Translations under genes and position numbers: made by a program
Assembly: GCF_017431965.1 (NCBI RefSeq)
Contig: NZ_JAFRKB010000050.1
Span: 1 to 56,076, forward strand
DNA: 56,076 nt
Direction: 5' to 3'
DNA from: Methanobrevibacter sp.
GTDB taxonomy: Archaea; Methanobacteriota; Methanobacteria; Methanobacteriales; Methanobacteriaceae
The notes under the pieces: model-generated
The model's input: the letters and a program-made list of their open reading frames with translations, nothing else
The model's database searches: none
Told to the model about the DNA's origin: nothing
Shown: piece after piece, positions 1 through 8,346 of the stretch
Position numbering within the stretch: position 1 is the stretch's first letter
Layout: each line of letters opens with the position of its first letter

Positions 1-1
1 T

Positions 2-583
2 GAGGAAACATTTGAATTTTTTGAAAAATTAGCAAAAGAGCAACCAGATTTAATCAAATGTATGAGTACTAATGGACTTTTACTTCCAAAATATGCTGAT
101 AAACTTGCAGAACTTGGAGTAAACTCCGTCACTGTAACAATCAATGCAATCGATCCGGATATTGCTGTAGATATTTATTCTTTCATTAAGTATGAAGGAA
201 AAATCTACAAGGGTTATGAAGCGGTTGAAATTTTAATTAAAAACCAATTGGATGGTGTTGAGAAAGCTGCCGCTAATGGAATGGTTGTTAAAGTTAATTC
301 CGTTTTAATTCCGGGATTGAACGATGAGCATATTGTTGACATAGCTCGGGAAGTTGAAAAACGTGGCGCTTCTATGATGAATATCTTGCCATTGATTCCG
401 CTTGCTAAAATGAAACATTATTCACGTCCGGACTGTTCCATGATGGAAAGTGTCAGAGAGCAAGTTGAAGAGATTATTCCTGTATTTAGGGCATGTACTC
501 AATGCAGGGCCGATGCTTATGGAATCCCGGGTAAAAAAAGTGAAGACCATCATTTAGGGATGACTCCACAAAGTCATTACTAA
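2..583 (+). CDS. nifB: NifB-like radical SAM protein, 3' part (5' end outside window)
   Basis: The frame is open from base 2 to the stop at 581-583, so this is the C-terminal part of a gene that starts before the window; the ATG at 62 is internal (preceded by in-frame codons for ...DLIKC). NifB is a radical SAM enzyme that builds the 8Fe-9S-C precursor of the nitrogenase cofactor. Visible family features are the STNGL stretch, the segment around VTITINAxDPxI (here VTVTINAIDPDI), KVNSVLIPGLNDEH, and the C-terminal CTQCRADAYG with its two cysteines. The protein ends soon after this motif, so it lacks the NifX-like extension of many bacterial NifB proteins, as is usual in methanogens. The radical SAM CxxxCxxC motif lies outside the window. 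Many Methanobrevibacter keep nifB-like genes without a full nif set, so nitrogen fixation should not be inferred. Confidence 0.85.
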   Translation, partial: EETFEFFEKLAKEQPDLIKCMSTNGLLLPKYADKLAELGVNSVTVTINAIDPDIAVDIYSFIKYEGKIYKGYEAVEILIKNQLDGVEKAAANGMVVKVNSVLIPGLNDEHIVDIAREVEKRGASMMNILPLIPLAKMKHYSRPDCSMMESVREQVEEIIPVFRACTQCRADAYGIPGKKSEDHHLGMTPQSHY

Positions 584-697
584 ATTTCTAAACTTTTTTT
601 CTTTTTTAATATTCTGGATTTTATAAATCAAAAGTAACTGACTTTTAGCTTATCACAAAATTTAAGTTTTTTAAAATACATATTTTATTTGATAGTT

Positions 698-1465
698 ATG
701 CCCCATATAATTTTTAAAAGAGTAATTGACTACTGCATGTATAATAAAGCATTTTTTGCATTAATTGTTATTATATTGTTTATTTCGTCATTGTTTCAAA
801 ATTATGTTGCACATAATTCAAGTTTTTCAGTTTGGTTTTTACTCCAGATAGTGGTTTTTGTTTCTGTATCGGGTTATGGAATGTTAATTACCCGAAGCAG
901 AATAAGACATGGTGTAAGATTACCTAAAATTGAAATTAAAAAGATTATTGTATTTGGAATCAAATCATCTATTGTTATGGGGATTTATTTTGCTTTTCAA
1001 TCATTAATCTTGGGCTATGTAAGTAATCTTTTGGATTTTCCACCATTTGATTTTAAAGATATGCTGTTGGAGTTGCCAGAAACGCTGAATATGTTATACA
1101 CCCATAATCCTGTAGATACAATAATTTTTGTTGTTGTGGGTACTATTATATTTTACACAACTACATTTTTCATGGAAATTGCTTTAGCCAAATTGGCAGA
1201 TACAAAAAATTTGTCATCTGCTTTTGATTTAAAATCAATTAAAAGGAGCATTGATGTTATAGGGTGGAGAAATTATGCAAAAGAGTATACTATGATTATT
1301 TTTGTTATAGTGGCACTTTCATATTTAATTTCTTTTGATTCAGCTTTCTTAATTTTAGATTCAATTGTTGGCATGATTTTATCATTTCTGATATTTGTAA
1401 CTCAATACTTGGGCATTGGGGCAGTTTATTGTAAAATAAAGGATTTGGAATCTGAGATGTCTTAA
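698..1465 (+). CDS. DUF4013-like multi-pass membrane protein
   Basis: About 255 residues with five or six hydrophobic segments: near residues 15-35, 45-62, 85-110, 145-165, 200-220 and 225-245. The stretch SGYGMLITRSRIRHGVRLP followed by a hydrophobic helix resembles the GYxxxVIKNSIxGxxxLP pattern of DUF4013 proteins, which are abundant and unexplained in Methanobrevibacter. The frame is also open from a TTG at 689, but the ATG at 698 is the more likely start; no clear ribosome binding site is visible. It stands alone between nifB and the next promoter. Function is unknown, and the family assignment is from memory of the motif. Confidence 0.65.
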   Translation: MPHIIFKRVIDYCMYNKAFFALIVIILFISSLFQNYVAHNSSFSVWFLLQIVVFVSVSGYGMLITRSRIRHGVRLPKIEIKKIIVFGIKSSIVMGIYFAFQSLILGYVSNLLDFPPFDFKDMLLELPETLNMLYTHNPVDTIIFVVVGTIIFYTTTFFMEIALAKLADTKNLSSAFDLKSIKRSIDVIGWRNYAKEYTMIIFVIVALSYLISFDSAFLILDSIVGMILSFLIFVTQYLGIGAVYCKIKDLESEMS

Positions 1466-1592
1466 TGTAATCGATTGTATTACAACTTCTTTTAGATAAT
1501 TGCATATGCATACAGAAACGGATTTTAAATCTTTTTAAAATTATTTAATAATTAAATAAATCCTTAATTTTTATTAGTTTGTGGTTTAAGGT

Positions 1593-1628
1593 GCAAGTTG
1601 GTGCTTACAATCGAAAAACCTTATATAT
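1593..1628 (+). promoter_or_regulatory. Inverted-repeat element plus BRE/TATA, site 1 of 3
   Basis: GCAAGTTGGTGCTTAC (1593-1608) is followed after exactly 12 bases (containing TCGAAAAA, a BRE-like run) by TTATATAT (1621-1628). The same arrangement with the same spacing recurs at 4450 and 34924. The start codon served is at 1693, so a leader of about 45 nt is expected. Confidence 0.7.
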
Positions 1629-1692
1629 TGCCTTTAACTGATTTATTAGTAAGTGAATATCTAATGCACGAAAAGTTGTAGGAGAATTTAAA

Positions 1693-1878
1693 ATGAAAAT
1701 GCATAAGATTTGTCCAAGATGTGGGTCTAGAAATGTTGACTGGATTATCCCTCAAAATTGGTCACAATGTGTATGCAGGGATTGTGATTATACCGGACCA
1801 ATCATTGAAGGAAACGACGAATTGGCTGAAGAAATTCATGAAGCTTATATGGAATCTTTAAAAGATAATGATGAATAA
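1693..1878 (+). CDS. Small zinc-ribbon protein
   Basis: A 61-residue acidic protein with two Cys pairs: CPRCGS at residues 8-13 and CRDCDYTGP near 28-36, a classic four-cysteine zinc ribbon such as those in small archaeal TFIIS/RPA12-like or rubredoxin-like proteins. The C-terminal half is a Glu/Asp-rich helix. The start is supported by AGGAG at 1681-1685 ahead of ATG. It is the first gene after the inverted-repeat promoter at 1593 and lies only about 20 bases upstream of the next gene, so the two are probably co-transcribed. Its partner and function are unknown. Confidence 0.75.
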   Translation: MKMHKICPRCGSRNVDWIIPQNWSQCVCRDCDYTGPIIEGNDELAEEIHEAYMESLKDNDE

Positions 1879-1898
1879 ATTAATAAGGGTTGAGTAAG

Positions 1899-2699
1899 AT
1901 GTTAGGCATTAATAAAAATCAATATGATGAAAATATTAAAAATCCTCCTAGTGATGATTCATATCCTATGATTTCAATATTGTTTGCAAAAAATAATCAG
2001 GTAAGTGTAAATGCATTATCACTCACCATACTTGATTTAATAAATAAAGACCAAATAAAATGTGATGTTGATTTGGATGATTCATATGAAGTGTCCAAAA
2101 AATTAACTCATCAAGATATGGAAGTTATGAAAAAGATAACTCTCAGAATTTCAAATAAAGGAGAGCTGAAAACTTCCGAAACATTAGCAATTAACTTGCT
2201 TAAGAACATGAATAAAAATAAGAAATTCAACTTAAAATTCATGGCAAAACAAAGCAACATTACTTCAATTGCCAATAAATTCGAAGAGGATTTTAAGGAA
2301 TTCGTTAAAGCTATTAAAAATGAAAATGGATATGATGGGGAGTATTATAAAGATATCCTACAAGGTGCTAAATTAACAAGCAAAGGAAAAGAAATCAAAA
2401 AAGAATGGAAAGGCTTCCAGAATTATTTGAAATCAAAAGATTTAACAGAAAAATATCTTCCGGTGTCTGTTGAAGAAAATTCAACACAAATAATCTATGG
2501 GGCATGCTTTGACATTGAAAAAGATGCATTGGATATAAGAGAAAATAATGCTCCTCTAACAGATTTCATTGATAAAGACGGATATAAATTATTGAATATA
2601 ATATTCAACAACGCATTACTTAATGTAAACACAAAAAGAAAAGGCACTGGTATATTTTATGGTGTAAACGATAAATATACCATTCCTGGTGGAGGATAA
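1899..2699 (+). CDS. Stand-alone protein resembling the C-terminal domain of DUF2207 membrane proteins
   Basis: 266 residues, soluble by eye. The N-terminal third (residues ~24-60, YPMISILF...SVNALSLTILDLINKDQIKCDV) resembles the winged-helix-like part of DUF2207 proteins, where a 'lineage of no content' type statement about rows of small hydrophobics precedes a lysine-rich block. The later stretch EWKGFQNYLK...YLPVSVEENSTQIIYGACFDIEKDAL matches the conserved W-x-GF-x-x-Y-L and 'YLvYAtALGv' region. It ends in IPGGG, a short relic of the glycine-rich tail. The usual N-terminal extracytoplasmic domain and membrane helices are absent. Start chosen at ATG 1899 (a TTG at 1890 is in frame) because AAGGGTTGAG lies just upstream. 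Function unknown. Confidence 0.55.
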   Translation: MLGINKNQYDENIKNPPSDDSYPMISILFAKNNQVSVNALSLTILDLINKDQIKCDVDLDDSYEVSKKLTHQDMEVMKKITLRISNKGELKTSETLAINLLKNMNKNKKFNLKFMAKQSNITSIANKFEEDFKEFVKAIKNENGYDGEYYKDILQGAKLTSKGKEIKKEWKGFQNYLKSKDLTEKYLPVSVEENSTQIIYGACFDIEKDALDIRENNAPLTDFIDKDGYKLLNIIFNNALLNVNTKRKGTGIFYGVNDKYTIPGGG

Positions 2700-2737
2700 T
2701 CCCTCCAATTATTTTTTTATCTTATGGTGCAAGAATA

Positions 2738-2760
2738 CCTCAACTTCTTTTGAGTTGAGG
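2738..2760. terminator. Hairpin between convergent genes
   Basis: CCTCAACT and AGTTGAGG form a perfect 8-bp stem with a 7-base loop, between the convergent genes ending at 2699 and 2764. A separate run of seven T (2712-2718) follows the rightward gene and may be the real archaeal terminator for it. Confidence 0.5.
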
Positions 2761-2763
2761 CAG

Positions 2764-3528
2764 TTAAATTTTAAAAAATTCTTTTAAAACAGCCAAGATC
2801 TTCCCATTATTTTCTCCAACTAAAAGATTATGTTTGACATCATCGAAAACAATCAGTTTGGAATTCTTAATTTTTCTGTGCAGGTCTTTTTGCATATCCA
2901 AATGGGATATATCATCATACTTTCCTGCCAAAATTAATGTGGGAATGTTAATTTCTGACAAATGTTCTTCAAAATTGCAGTTTAAACAAACGTCAACAGC
3001 TTTGATATAGGCTTCGACATTGGCATTTTGAGATGCCATGTTCTTAATTAATTTTAATTCCTTTTCATTTTCATCAATGACCTCAGGGCATAATACCATT
3101 GGCAGAATTACATCATAAAATTTCTCAAATCCCTCATTTAAAGCATCTTTAAATTGATATAATGTATTTCTTATGTTATCATCCACTTTGTAAAAAGCAG
3201 ACATCAATACCAGCGAATCTACTTTTTGAGGGTATCTGATTGCAAAATCAAGTGCAACATCACCACCAAGAGAAAAACCAACCAAATTAACTTTTGATAT
3301 ATTCAATTCATCTAAAAGATCATTCAAATCGTTTACATAGGCATCAATTGTAATTTCTTCATTTCCTAACTCAGATTCTCCATGGCCCCGAAGGTCAATT
3401 CTTAAAACTTGATAATCATGCTTTAGATTGCTGGCCAAGAACTCCCAATATGACAAGTTATCTGAAAGGCCGTGAATGAAAACTAATGTTTTTCCATTTC
3501 CTTCAAGCTTATGATTCATGGGATACAT
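2764..3528 (-). CDS. Alpha/beta hydrolase
   Basis: A 254-residue single-domain alpha/beta hydrolase. Motifs in order: FIHGLSDNLSYW (oxyanion-hole HG, residues ~18-29), LRIDLRGHGES, the nucleophile elbow GFSLGG (Ser at about residue 86), a helical lid region around residues 115-180, the acid strand LILAGKYDDIS, and the catalytic His in DDVKHNLL near residue 238. This is typical of esterases, lipases and haloperoxidase-like enzymes; substrate cannot be read. It is divergent from the TetR-family gene at 3782, a common arrangement for a regulator and its target. It has no link visible to the nearby NRPS cluster. Confidence 0.8.
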   Translation of the reverse strand: MYPMNHKLEGNGKTLVFIHGLSDNLSYWEFLASNLKHDYQVLRIDLRGHGESELGNEEITIDAYVNDLNDLLDELNISKVNLVGFSLGGDVALDFAIRYPQKVDSLVLMSAFYKVDDNIRNTLYQFKDALNEGFEKFYDVILPMVLCPEVIDENEKELKLIKNMASQNANVEAYIKAVDVCLNCNFEEHLSEINIPTLILAGKYDDISHLDMQKDLHRKIKNSKLIVFDDVKHNLLVGENNGKILAVLKEFFKI

Positions 3529-3781
3529 TCTATTAAAGATACTTTAAATAATTAAGTGCGGTTGTTATATCACATCTGGACACTTGATAATAGATTATCT
3601 GAATATTTTAAGCCTAGTTATGTAGAACAAATCTGATTATTCCTTAATCAAGAGCATAGGCATAGGAAATATAGTATATACAAACGAAAATAGATTTTTT
3701 GTGCTTAAAGGGGATTAAAAGGATTAAAATACATATTCAGTCATTGTATAAAAAACGGCCGAAATATTGAATTATATTTAT

Positions 3782-4393
3782 ATGATTAAAAATATAATTA
3801 AAAATATGAATGAGTTTAACAGTACTGATAAAAAAATTATGAGGGCCACATTTAGAATTCTTCAAAAAGAGGGGTTTGCCAAAGCAACCACTAAAAAAAT
3901 AGCTGCAGAAGCAGAGGTAAATGAAGTAACCATTTTCAGAAAGTTTCAAAATAAGAACAATTTGGTTGAGACTACAAAGGAGTACTATCTCCAGATACTT
4001 CTTAAGCAATTGGAAGAAATTTTTGATTTCAATGAGGATGATGAAATTGATGATTATTTCCAAAAAAATTTTATTGAGCTTTTAGACCGCTCAGATAAAG
4101 ATTTTCGTATTGTTAAAATCGCTTTAGAAGAGGTTAGGGAAATTCCTGATAAAAAACAGCTGATTTCAAGAATTACTGATACAGTCATCAATAAATTGGA
4201 GGACTTTTTCAAATTACAAATTGAAAAAGGAAAGATCAGGGCTGTTGATTCAAGGGTATTGGCGGGAATGTGTTTTAGTTTAACATTTCAGTCTGTTATC
4301 TTATGGAAGATATATGACAAAAGTCAGGATGTCGAATCGGACCAAATTGCTAGAGAGTTCTTAGACATATTATATAATGGTATTAAGGCTTAA
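3782..4393 (+). CDS. TetR/AcrR-family transcriptional regulator
   Basis: About 203 residues. The N-terminal helix-turn-helix is clear: RILQKEGFAKATTKKIAAEAEVNEVTIFRKF, with the usual GF..ATTKKIA..A.V....F..F pattern. The C-terminal two thirds are all-helical and variable, as in other TetR proteins that bind an unknown ligand. ATG at 3782 is preceded by no obvious ribosome binding site and a TATA-like TGTATAAAA lies about 35 bases upstream, so the mRNA may be nearly leaderless; ATG 3806 is an alternative. It sits about 250 bases from the divergent hydrolase gene, which is the simplest candidate target. Confidence 0.85.
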   Translation: MIKNIIKNMNEFNSTDKKIMRATFRILQKEGFAKATTKKIAAEAEVNEVTIFRKFQNKNNLVETTKEYYLQILLKQLEEIFDFNEDDEIDDYFQKNFIELLDRSDKDFRIVKIALEEVREIPDKKQLISRITDTVINKLEDFFKLQIEKGKIRAVDSRVLAGMCFSLTFQSVILWKIYDKSQDVESDQIAREFLDILYNGIKA

Positions 4394-4449
4394 ATATCAT
4401 TATTTTTTAAAATAAACTTTTTTTATTCTTTTTTTCATTGTTTAAGAGT

Positions 4450-4485
4450 GTAAGTGAGCACTTACATTCGAAAAACTTTATATAT
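4450..4485 (+). promoter_or_regulatory. Inverted-repeat element plus BRE/TATA, site 2 of 3
   Basis: GTAAGTGAGCACTTAC (4450-4465) is a perfect inverted repeat (GTAAGTG / CACTTAC, 2-base centre). TTATATAT follows after 12 bases at 4478-4485, with TCGAAAAA between. This is the most symmetric of the three copies. It serves the secreted-protein gene at 4569. Confidence 0.75.
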
Positions 4486-4568
4486 TTGGGGTTTCATATA
4501 ATTACTTGTGTTTCGTGTTGATTTTTGAAAAATCAGAAGCAAATTAAAAATTAACCAGAGGTGAAAAT

Positions 4569-5048
4569 ATGAACTTTAAAAATATATTTCTATTATTATT
4601 TATTTCTTTACTTCTATTTGGTACAGTCTGTGCACAAAAAAACGTAAATGACTTTCAGGTAGGCGAATCCTATAAACATGCATATGATGGAAATCAATAT
4701 TCATTGTATCTAAACGAAAAACAAGACTCCGGAATTACCATCTACAAATATTTAGCTGGTGATGTCGATGATGATAATGATGCTTATGATAATTTAATCC
4801 ATGATGAGGGCAGAGATTATTTGACTTCCGATGATGATTTCAAAATTGACAAAAACTCTGACAATACCGCTAATTTCACAGATTATGATCATGCTGAACA
4901 TGGTGTTGTTGAAGTGGTAAGCATCGATGGTGAAGACTTCGTCGTTGTATTCTGGGCAAAAGACACCAGCAATACAAATAATTCAGATTTAATTTCTCTA
5001 TTAAACGAATTTAACAAGGATAACAATGTAAAAGCTGTTGCATTCTAG
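4569..5048 (+). CDS. Small secreted acidic protein
   Basis: 159 residues. An N-terminal signal peptide (residues 1-22, a short basic start followed by a leucine/phenylalanine-rich core ending VCA-Q) predicts export. The mature part is rich in Asp, Asn and Tyr, with DVDDDNDAYD, DEGRDYLTSDDDF and DYDHAEHGVVEVV. No known family is recognised. AGAGGTGA just upstream of ATG is a strong ribosome binding site. It shares its promoter element with the secreted protein at 35031 and the zinc-ribbon gene at 1693, so all three may respond to one regulator. A poly-T stretch follows the stop. Confidence 0.75.
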   Translation: MNFKNIFLLLFISLLLFGTVCAQKNVNDFQVGESYKHAYDGNQYSLYLNEKQDSGITIYKYLAGDVDDDNDAYDNLIHDEGRDYLTSDDDFKIDKNSDNTANFTDYDHAEHGVVEVVSIDGEDFVVVFWAKDTSNTNNSDLISLLNEFNKDNNVKAVAF

Positions 5049-5095
5049 TTATCTTTTCTTCTTTTTTTTAATATTTTTTTGATGATTTTTGTTGT

Positions 5096-5728
5096 TTAAT
5101 AGAGTTCGTCAACATCGTATTCATTCAGTTCGGATACCTCGTAATGGCCAGCAATTCCTATTTTATAATTTGTTATGTCGAATAGATTAAATTTCAAATT
5201 CTCACTATCATTTTTAAGTCTAATTTCATCTTCAACTATTATTTCAAAGCTATCTAGTTCTAAATTCATTCCAAGACCGGTATATTTCATGTAGCTTTCC
5301 TTTAAAACCCAGTATTTAAAGAATTCATCTGGCTTGTTTTCAGCAGTCATGATATTCTCATATTCGCTGTTGTGGAAGTAATGTCTGGCTATGTTTAAAT
5401 CAATTTCATGGTCGATATATTCAACATCCGCTCCAACTTCCATATCCGATATTGCACACAAAACAATTTTGCCGGAATGGCTTAAATTAAAGTGAATGTT
5501 TTCATGATTGGATATGTATGCCTTGCCATATTCTTTGGTTTTGAAGATTGGATTTGTCACGTTTTCCTCGGATAATAATTTTTTTAAAAGAAGATATGCT
5601 CCACAGCTTAGTTTTTTATCTTTCTCAAATCTGTAAAAATCGATTTTTTCTTGTCGATTTTTGGAAACTAAGCTGTAAGCCTTTTTTAAATCCAAGTTTT
5701 CTATGTTGCAGTAGGCTACTTTAGTCAT
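5096..5728 (-). CDS. 4'-phosphopantetheinyl transferase (Sfp/HetI type)
   Basis: 210 residues. It transfers the phosphopantetheine arm from CoA to the conserved Ser of carrier domains. The two diagnostic motifs are visible: VGADVEYID (the Asp and Glu that bind Mg) and FKYWVLKESYMKYTGLGM (the WxxKEAxxK motif). An N-terminal half with HFNLSHSG, as in Sfp, precedes them. It overlaps the phosphatase gene upstream by 8 bases (ATGACTAA), so it is the last gene of a four-gene operon. The obvious substrates are the two thiolation domains of the divergent NRPS at 8347 (Ser730 and Ser1749); archaea of this group have no fatty-acid ACP that would otherwise require it. Confidence 0.92.
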   Translation of the reverse strand: MTKVAYCNIENLDLKKAYSLVSKNRQEKIDFYRFEKDKKLSCGAYLLLKKLLSEENVTNPIFKTKEYGKAYISNHENIHFNLSHSGKIVLCAISDMEVGADVEYIDHEIDLNIARHYFHNSEYENIMTAENKPDEFFKYWVLKESYMKYTGLGMNLELDSFEIIVEDEIRLKNDSENLKFNLFDITNYKIGIAGHYEVSELNEYDVDELY

Positions 5729-7598
5729 TTTTGATCTTTAAGCATAATAATGTCATGTCATCATACTGTTCTGCATCTTTAGTGAAATTATGAATGTCAT
5801 TTAATAATGGGCTGATTGGTTCGTCGTCACTTTCAAATTCATTAAGGAAGTTTAAAAGCCTGTCTTCACCGTACATATCGTTATCCTTATTGTTTGCATC
5901 GGTAATTCCATCTGTATACAACAGTAGTTCATTAGTTAAGTTGGTTTCTTCCTGAACATATTTGAAGTCTTCCATAATCCCTAAAACAAGTCCAGATTCA
6001 ATGTCCATATATTTAAATTCATCATTTTCTTTTATTAATGGAGGATTGTGTCCTGCATTGGAAAATGTCAGTTTTTTAGTTGTTTTGTTATAGATTCCAA
6101 GCCATAATGTAAGAAACATTGATTCCGTGTTGTTTTCGCATAACTGATTATTGAGAAGGTATAAAACTGTTTCTGGTTTTTTAGTGTGTTTTAACATTTC
6201 TTTGATATTTACTTGTGTAATCATTGAAACTAACGCGGCCGGAACACCTTTGCCTGATGCATCTCCTATTACCATAGCTAAATTATCATCATCCAGCATA
6301 TAATAATCGAAAAAGTCTCCTCCAACCTCTTTCGCCGGTTTGGAATAACCATCTACAATAAAATCCTCATTTTCAATTTCTTTGGTTGGAAGGTTTGCCG
6401 CCTGGATTCTTGTTGCAACATTAAGTTCTGCTTCAATGCGTTCTTTTTCACCTTCAATTTCATGAATATTTTCAATATAACTGTTATTGTGATTAATTAA
6501 TTCCGTGTATGAACAGGCAAGAGTCCCTATTTCATTCTTTTCATCGATGTATTCGGAGTAAATTTCCAACAGTCCTTCACTTTCGATTTTTTCATTTTCA
6601 TTAATGAACTCTTCAATTTCTGAAAATGAGGAAATTGGTTTGACTACTTTATTTTCAATAAATCTTAAAATAATAATTCCAGGAACAAGGAATAAAATTA
6701 TAATAACGTCAGTAATTATAAGGGAAGGCATTAGAAATATAAACATATTAAGGTTATCTATATTTGTAACAAAGTTATAGCTTAATATAGAAATCAATAC
6801 CCCTATAATGGCTATTGACAATGTTATTATGAGAAAATTTTTTATAATATTTTCAGTTATTGTGTTTTCATAATTTGGCTGTATTTTATATTCAAATGGC
6901 TTTGTCAGATAAGCGAATAATGGAATTCCAATCAATATCAGTTCGCCCATCATGATTTGTGTATTTTGTTCTAAGAAAATGGATATTGATGTGAGAATGA
7001 CTACAATCAGTAATGAATAAAACAATATTCGATATAATTTTTTGTTAACTGGCCTTTTTGACATTTTTGGGGTTACTATAAAATCTATTTTTTTAGAAAG
7101 CCAAATGCCCAATATTCCAAAGATAAATGAAATATTAATAAAGTTCAAGAAATAAATCATGAAGTGAATTTCATTCACCTCAGGGCTGACCATAATTCCC
7201 ATTAAATTTCCGTGAATTGTTGAATAAACCATTCCGCATATTAATATGATTGCTAGGAATAGGTTAAGATGGTAAATGTTATCCAATCTAGGTTTTGTGA
7301 CTCTGTCAGTTTTAAAACCAGAGTACCAGAGCTTGTATGCGAGATAGGAAACTCCAAAACTAAGAATTGCGGAAGGAATTATGTCTATAGGATGATACCC
7401 ATACACTAAATCTAAAACAATATTTCCCAACACTGCGCCAAAAGAACCATATGGGCCTAAAAGTAATCCTAAAACAAATAATAATCCTACATGAGGATTT
7501 TCTATTCCTAAATTCCAAAATAAGTTTTCAGAAAGTAAAACATCAATTAATATCATTAATGTAAAGGATATTGCGATTATTTTTATTTTAGATTTCAT
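5721..7598 (-). CDS. Membrane-bound RsbU/SpoIIE-type Ser phosphatase
   Basis: 625 residues. The N-terminal ~320 residues hold nine or ten membrane helices; the first part (LGPYGSFGAVLGNIVLDLVYGYHP) resembles MASE1-like or S-component membrane sensors. A short HAMP-like linker (VVKPISSFSEIEEF) and a coiled stretch (residues ~365-395) follow, then a PP2C-type SpoIIE phosphatase domain: EVGGDFFDYY, GDASGKGVPAALVS, SNAGHNPPL, LLLYTDGITDA and YDDMTLL, which carry the metal-binding Asp residues. In bacteria such enzymes dephosphorylate a STAS-domain antagonist in response to a signal. It overlaps its neighbours by 1 base (TAATG) and 8 bases, so it is translationally coupled to the HATPase and the phosphopantetheinyl transferase. 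Confidence 0.9.
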   Translation of the reverse strand: MKSKIKIIAISFTLMILIDVLLSENLFWNLGIENPHVGLLFVLGLLLGPYGSFGAVLGNIVLDLVYGYHPIDIIPSAILSFGVSYLAYKLWYSGFKTDRVTKPRLDNIYHLNLFLAIILICGMVYSTIHGNLMGIMVSPEVNEIHFMIYFLNFINISFIFGILGIWLSKKIDFIVTPKMSKRPVNKKLYRILFYSLLIVVILTSISIFLEQNTQIMMGELILIGIPLFAYLTKPFEYKIQPNYENTITENIIKNFLIITLSIAIIGVLISILSYNFVTNIDNLNMFIFLMPSLIITDVIIILFLVPGIIILRFIENKVVKPISSFSEIEEFINENEKIESEGLLEIYSEYIDEKNEIGTLACSYTELINHNNSYIENIHEIEGEKERIEAELNVATRIQAANLPTKEIENEDFIVDGYSKPAKEVGGDFFDYYMLDDDNLAMVIGDASGKGVPAALVSMITQVNIKEMLKHTKKPETVLYLLNNQLCENNTESMFLTLWLGIYNKTTKKLTFSNAGHNPPLIKENDEFKYMDIESGLVLGIMEDFKYVQEETNLTNELLLYTDGITDANNKDNDMYGEDRLLNFLNEFESDDEPISPLLNDIHNFTKDAEQYDDMTLLCLKIKND

Positions 7599-7975
7599 TA
7601 TTCCACTTTTTTAATTATTTTTAAGTGATTTTTACCATCTTTATAATGGTAATAAAGTTCATCAGCCATTTCTTTAGTTAAAAAAATACCTAACCCTCCA
7701 ATTTGGGCTTCATCAATATTATCGGGCAGAGTCGGGTCTTCTTTTAAAAGAGGATTGAATTCGATTCCGTTGTCAATAAATTCAAGGGTTAATGTTTGAT
7801 TGGAATAGTCCACATTGACGGTAATGAATTCTGTTTTTGAGTAATTGACAATATTGACAAATATCTCTTCAACAATTAGATTAACTTGAAGATTTTCATC
7901 AGAAAGTCTATTTAAAATAAACTCATTTAAATGATACAATTCACTCAATTTGGGTTTTAGGGTTATTGAAATCAT
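7598..7975 (-). CDS. RsbW/SpoIIAB-like HATPase (anti-sigma-type kinase)
   Basis: 125 residues of a single GHKL ATPase domain. The N box is LIVEEIFVNIVNYS (Glu and Asn for Mg-ATP), the G1 box LEFIDNGIEFNP, and the G2 region GGLGIFLTKEMADELYY. In bacteria this family phosphorylates the STAS antagonist and sequesters a sigma factor. Archaea have no sigma factors, so the sequestered target here must be something else. It overlaps the STAS gene by 4 bases (ATGA) and the phosphatase gene by 1 base, fixing the three as one switch module. Confidence 0.88.
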   Translation of the reverse strand: MISITLKPKLSELYHLNEFILNRLSDENLQVNLIVEEIFVNIVNYSKTEFITVNVDYSNQTLTLEFIDNGIEFNPLLKEDPTLPDNIDEAQIGGLGIFLTKEMADELYYHYKDGKNHLKIIKKVE

Positions 7976-8271
7976 TCTATCTTTAAAATTTTATCAAAAC
8001 CGGACATTCTAAATATTTCACCAACGGTGGCATTGACATTTTTAATAACAAATGGAATATCATCCGCTTTTAATTTCTTTTGTGTTGCAATTAACACTCT
8101 AAGTCCTGCACTTGAAATGTATTCCAAGCCATCAATGTCCAAGGTTAATGATTCGAAATTCCCATATTCATCATCAATCTCTTTTTCCAAATCTTGAGCA
8201 GTGATTGTATCAATGCGGCCTGAAATTGTTAATAATAAATTTTTTTTATCATAATCCTTTGTTATTTCCAT
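7972..8271 (-). CDS. STAS-domain protein (RsbV/SpoIIAA-like antagonist)
   Basis: 99 residues covering one STAS domain. The loop YISSAGLRVLIATQKK holds the phosphorylatable serine of SpoIIAA/RsbV proteins, and the start LTISGRIDTITAQDLEKEI is typical of the family. It is the first gene of the leftward operon, with AGGTGAT placed well upstream of ATG. A second STAS protein of the same size and loop lies at 22078 in the rightward arm. Predicted role: phosphorylated by the HATPase, dephosphorylated by the membrane phosphatase, and binding the HATPase when unphosphorylated. Confidence 0.9.
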   Translation of the reverse strand: MEITKDYDKKNLLLTISGRIDTITAQDLEKEIDDEYGNFESLTLDIDGLEYISSAGLRVLIATQKKLKADDIPFVIKNVNATVGEIFRMSGFDKILKIE

Positions 8272-8346
8272 TTTAAATCACCTGAAAATCTTAAAATTTG
8301 TTCAATTTAAAAAAGAATATATAGTAATCTGATTATATATATTTAT
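8272..8346. promoter_or_regulatory. Divergent promoter region of the NRPS island
   Basis: Only 75 bases separate the two operons. For the NRPS, GAATATATAG (8315-8324) is about 27 bases before the ATG, which would put the transcript start at or next to the start codon; there is no ribosome binding site, so the NRPS mRNA is probably leaderless. For the leftward operon, an AT-rich TATA-like run (8330-8345 read on the minus strand) gives a leader with AGGTGAT. The two promoters overlap, so one regulator could affect both. Confidence 0.55.

Noticed and set aside
3674..3681. GTATATAC palindrome as a TetR operator
   Set aside because: Too short and too AT-rich in this genome to separate from a TATA box or chance.
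3782..4393. TetR gene as pathway regulator of the NRPS island
   Set aside because: It is separated by a secreted-protein gene with a different promoter and lies divergent to an alpha/beta hydrolase, which is a better target.
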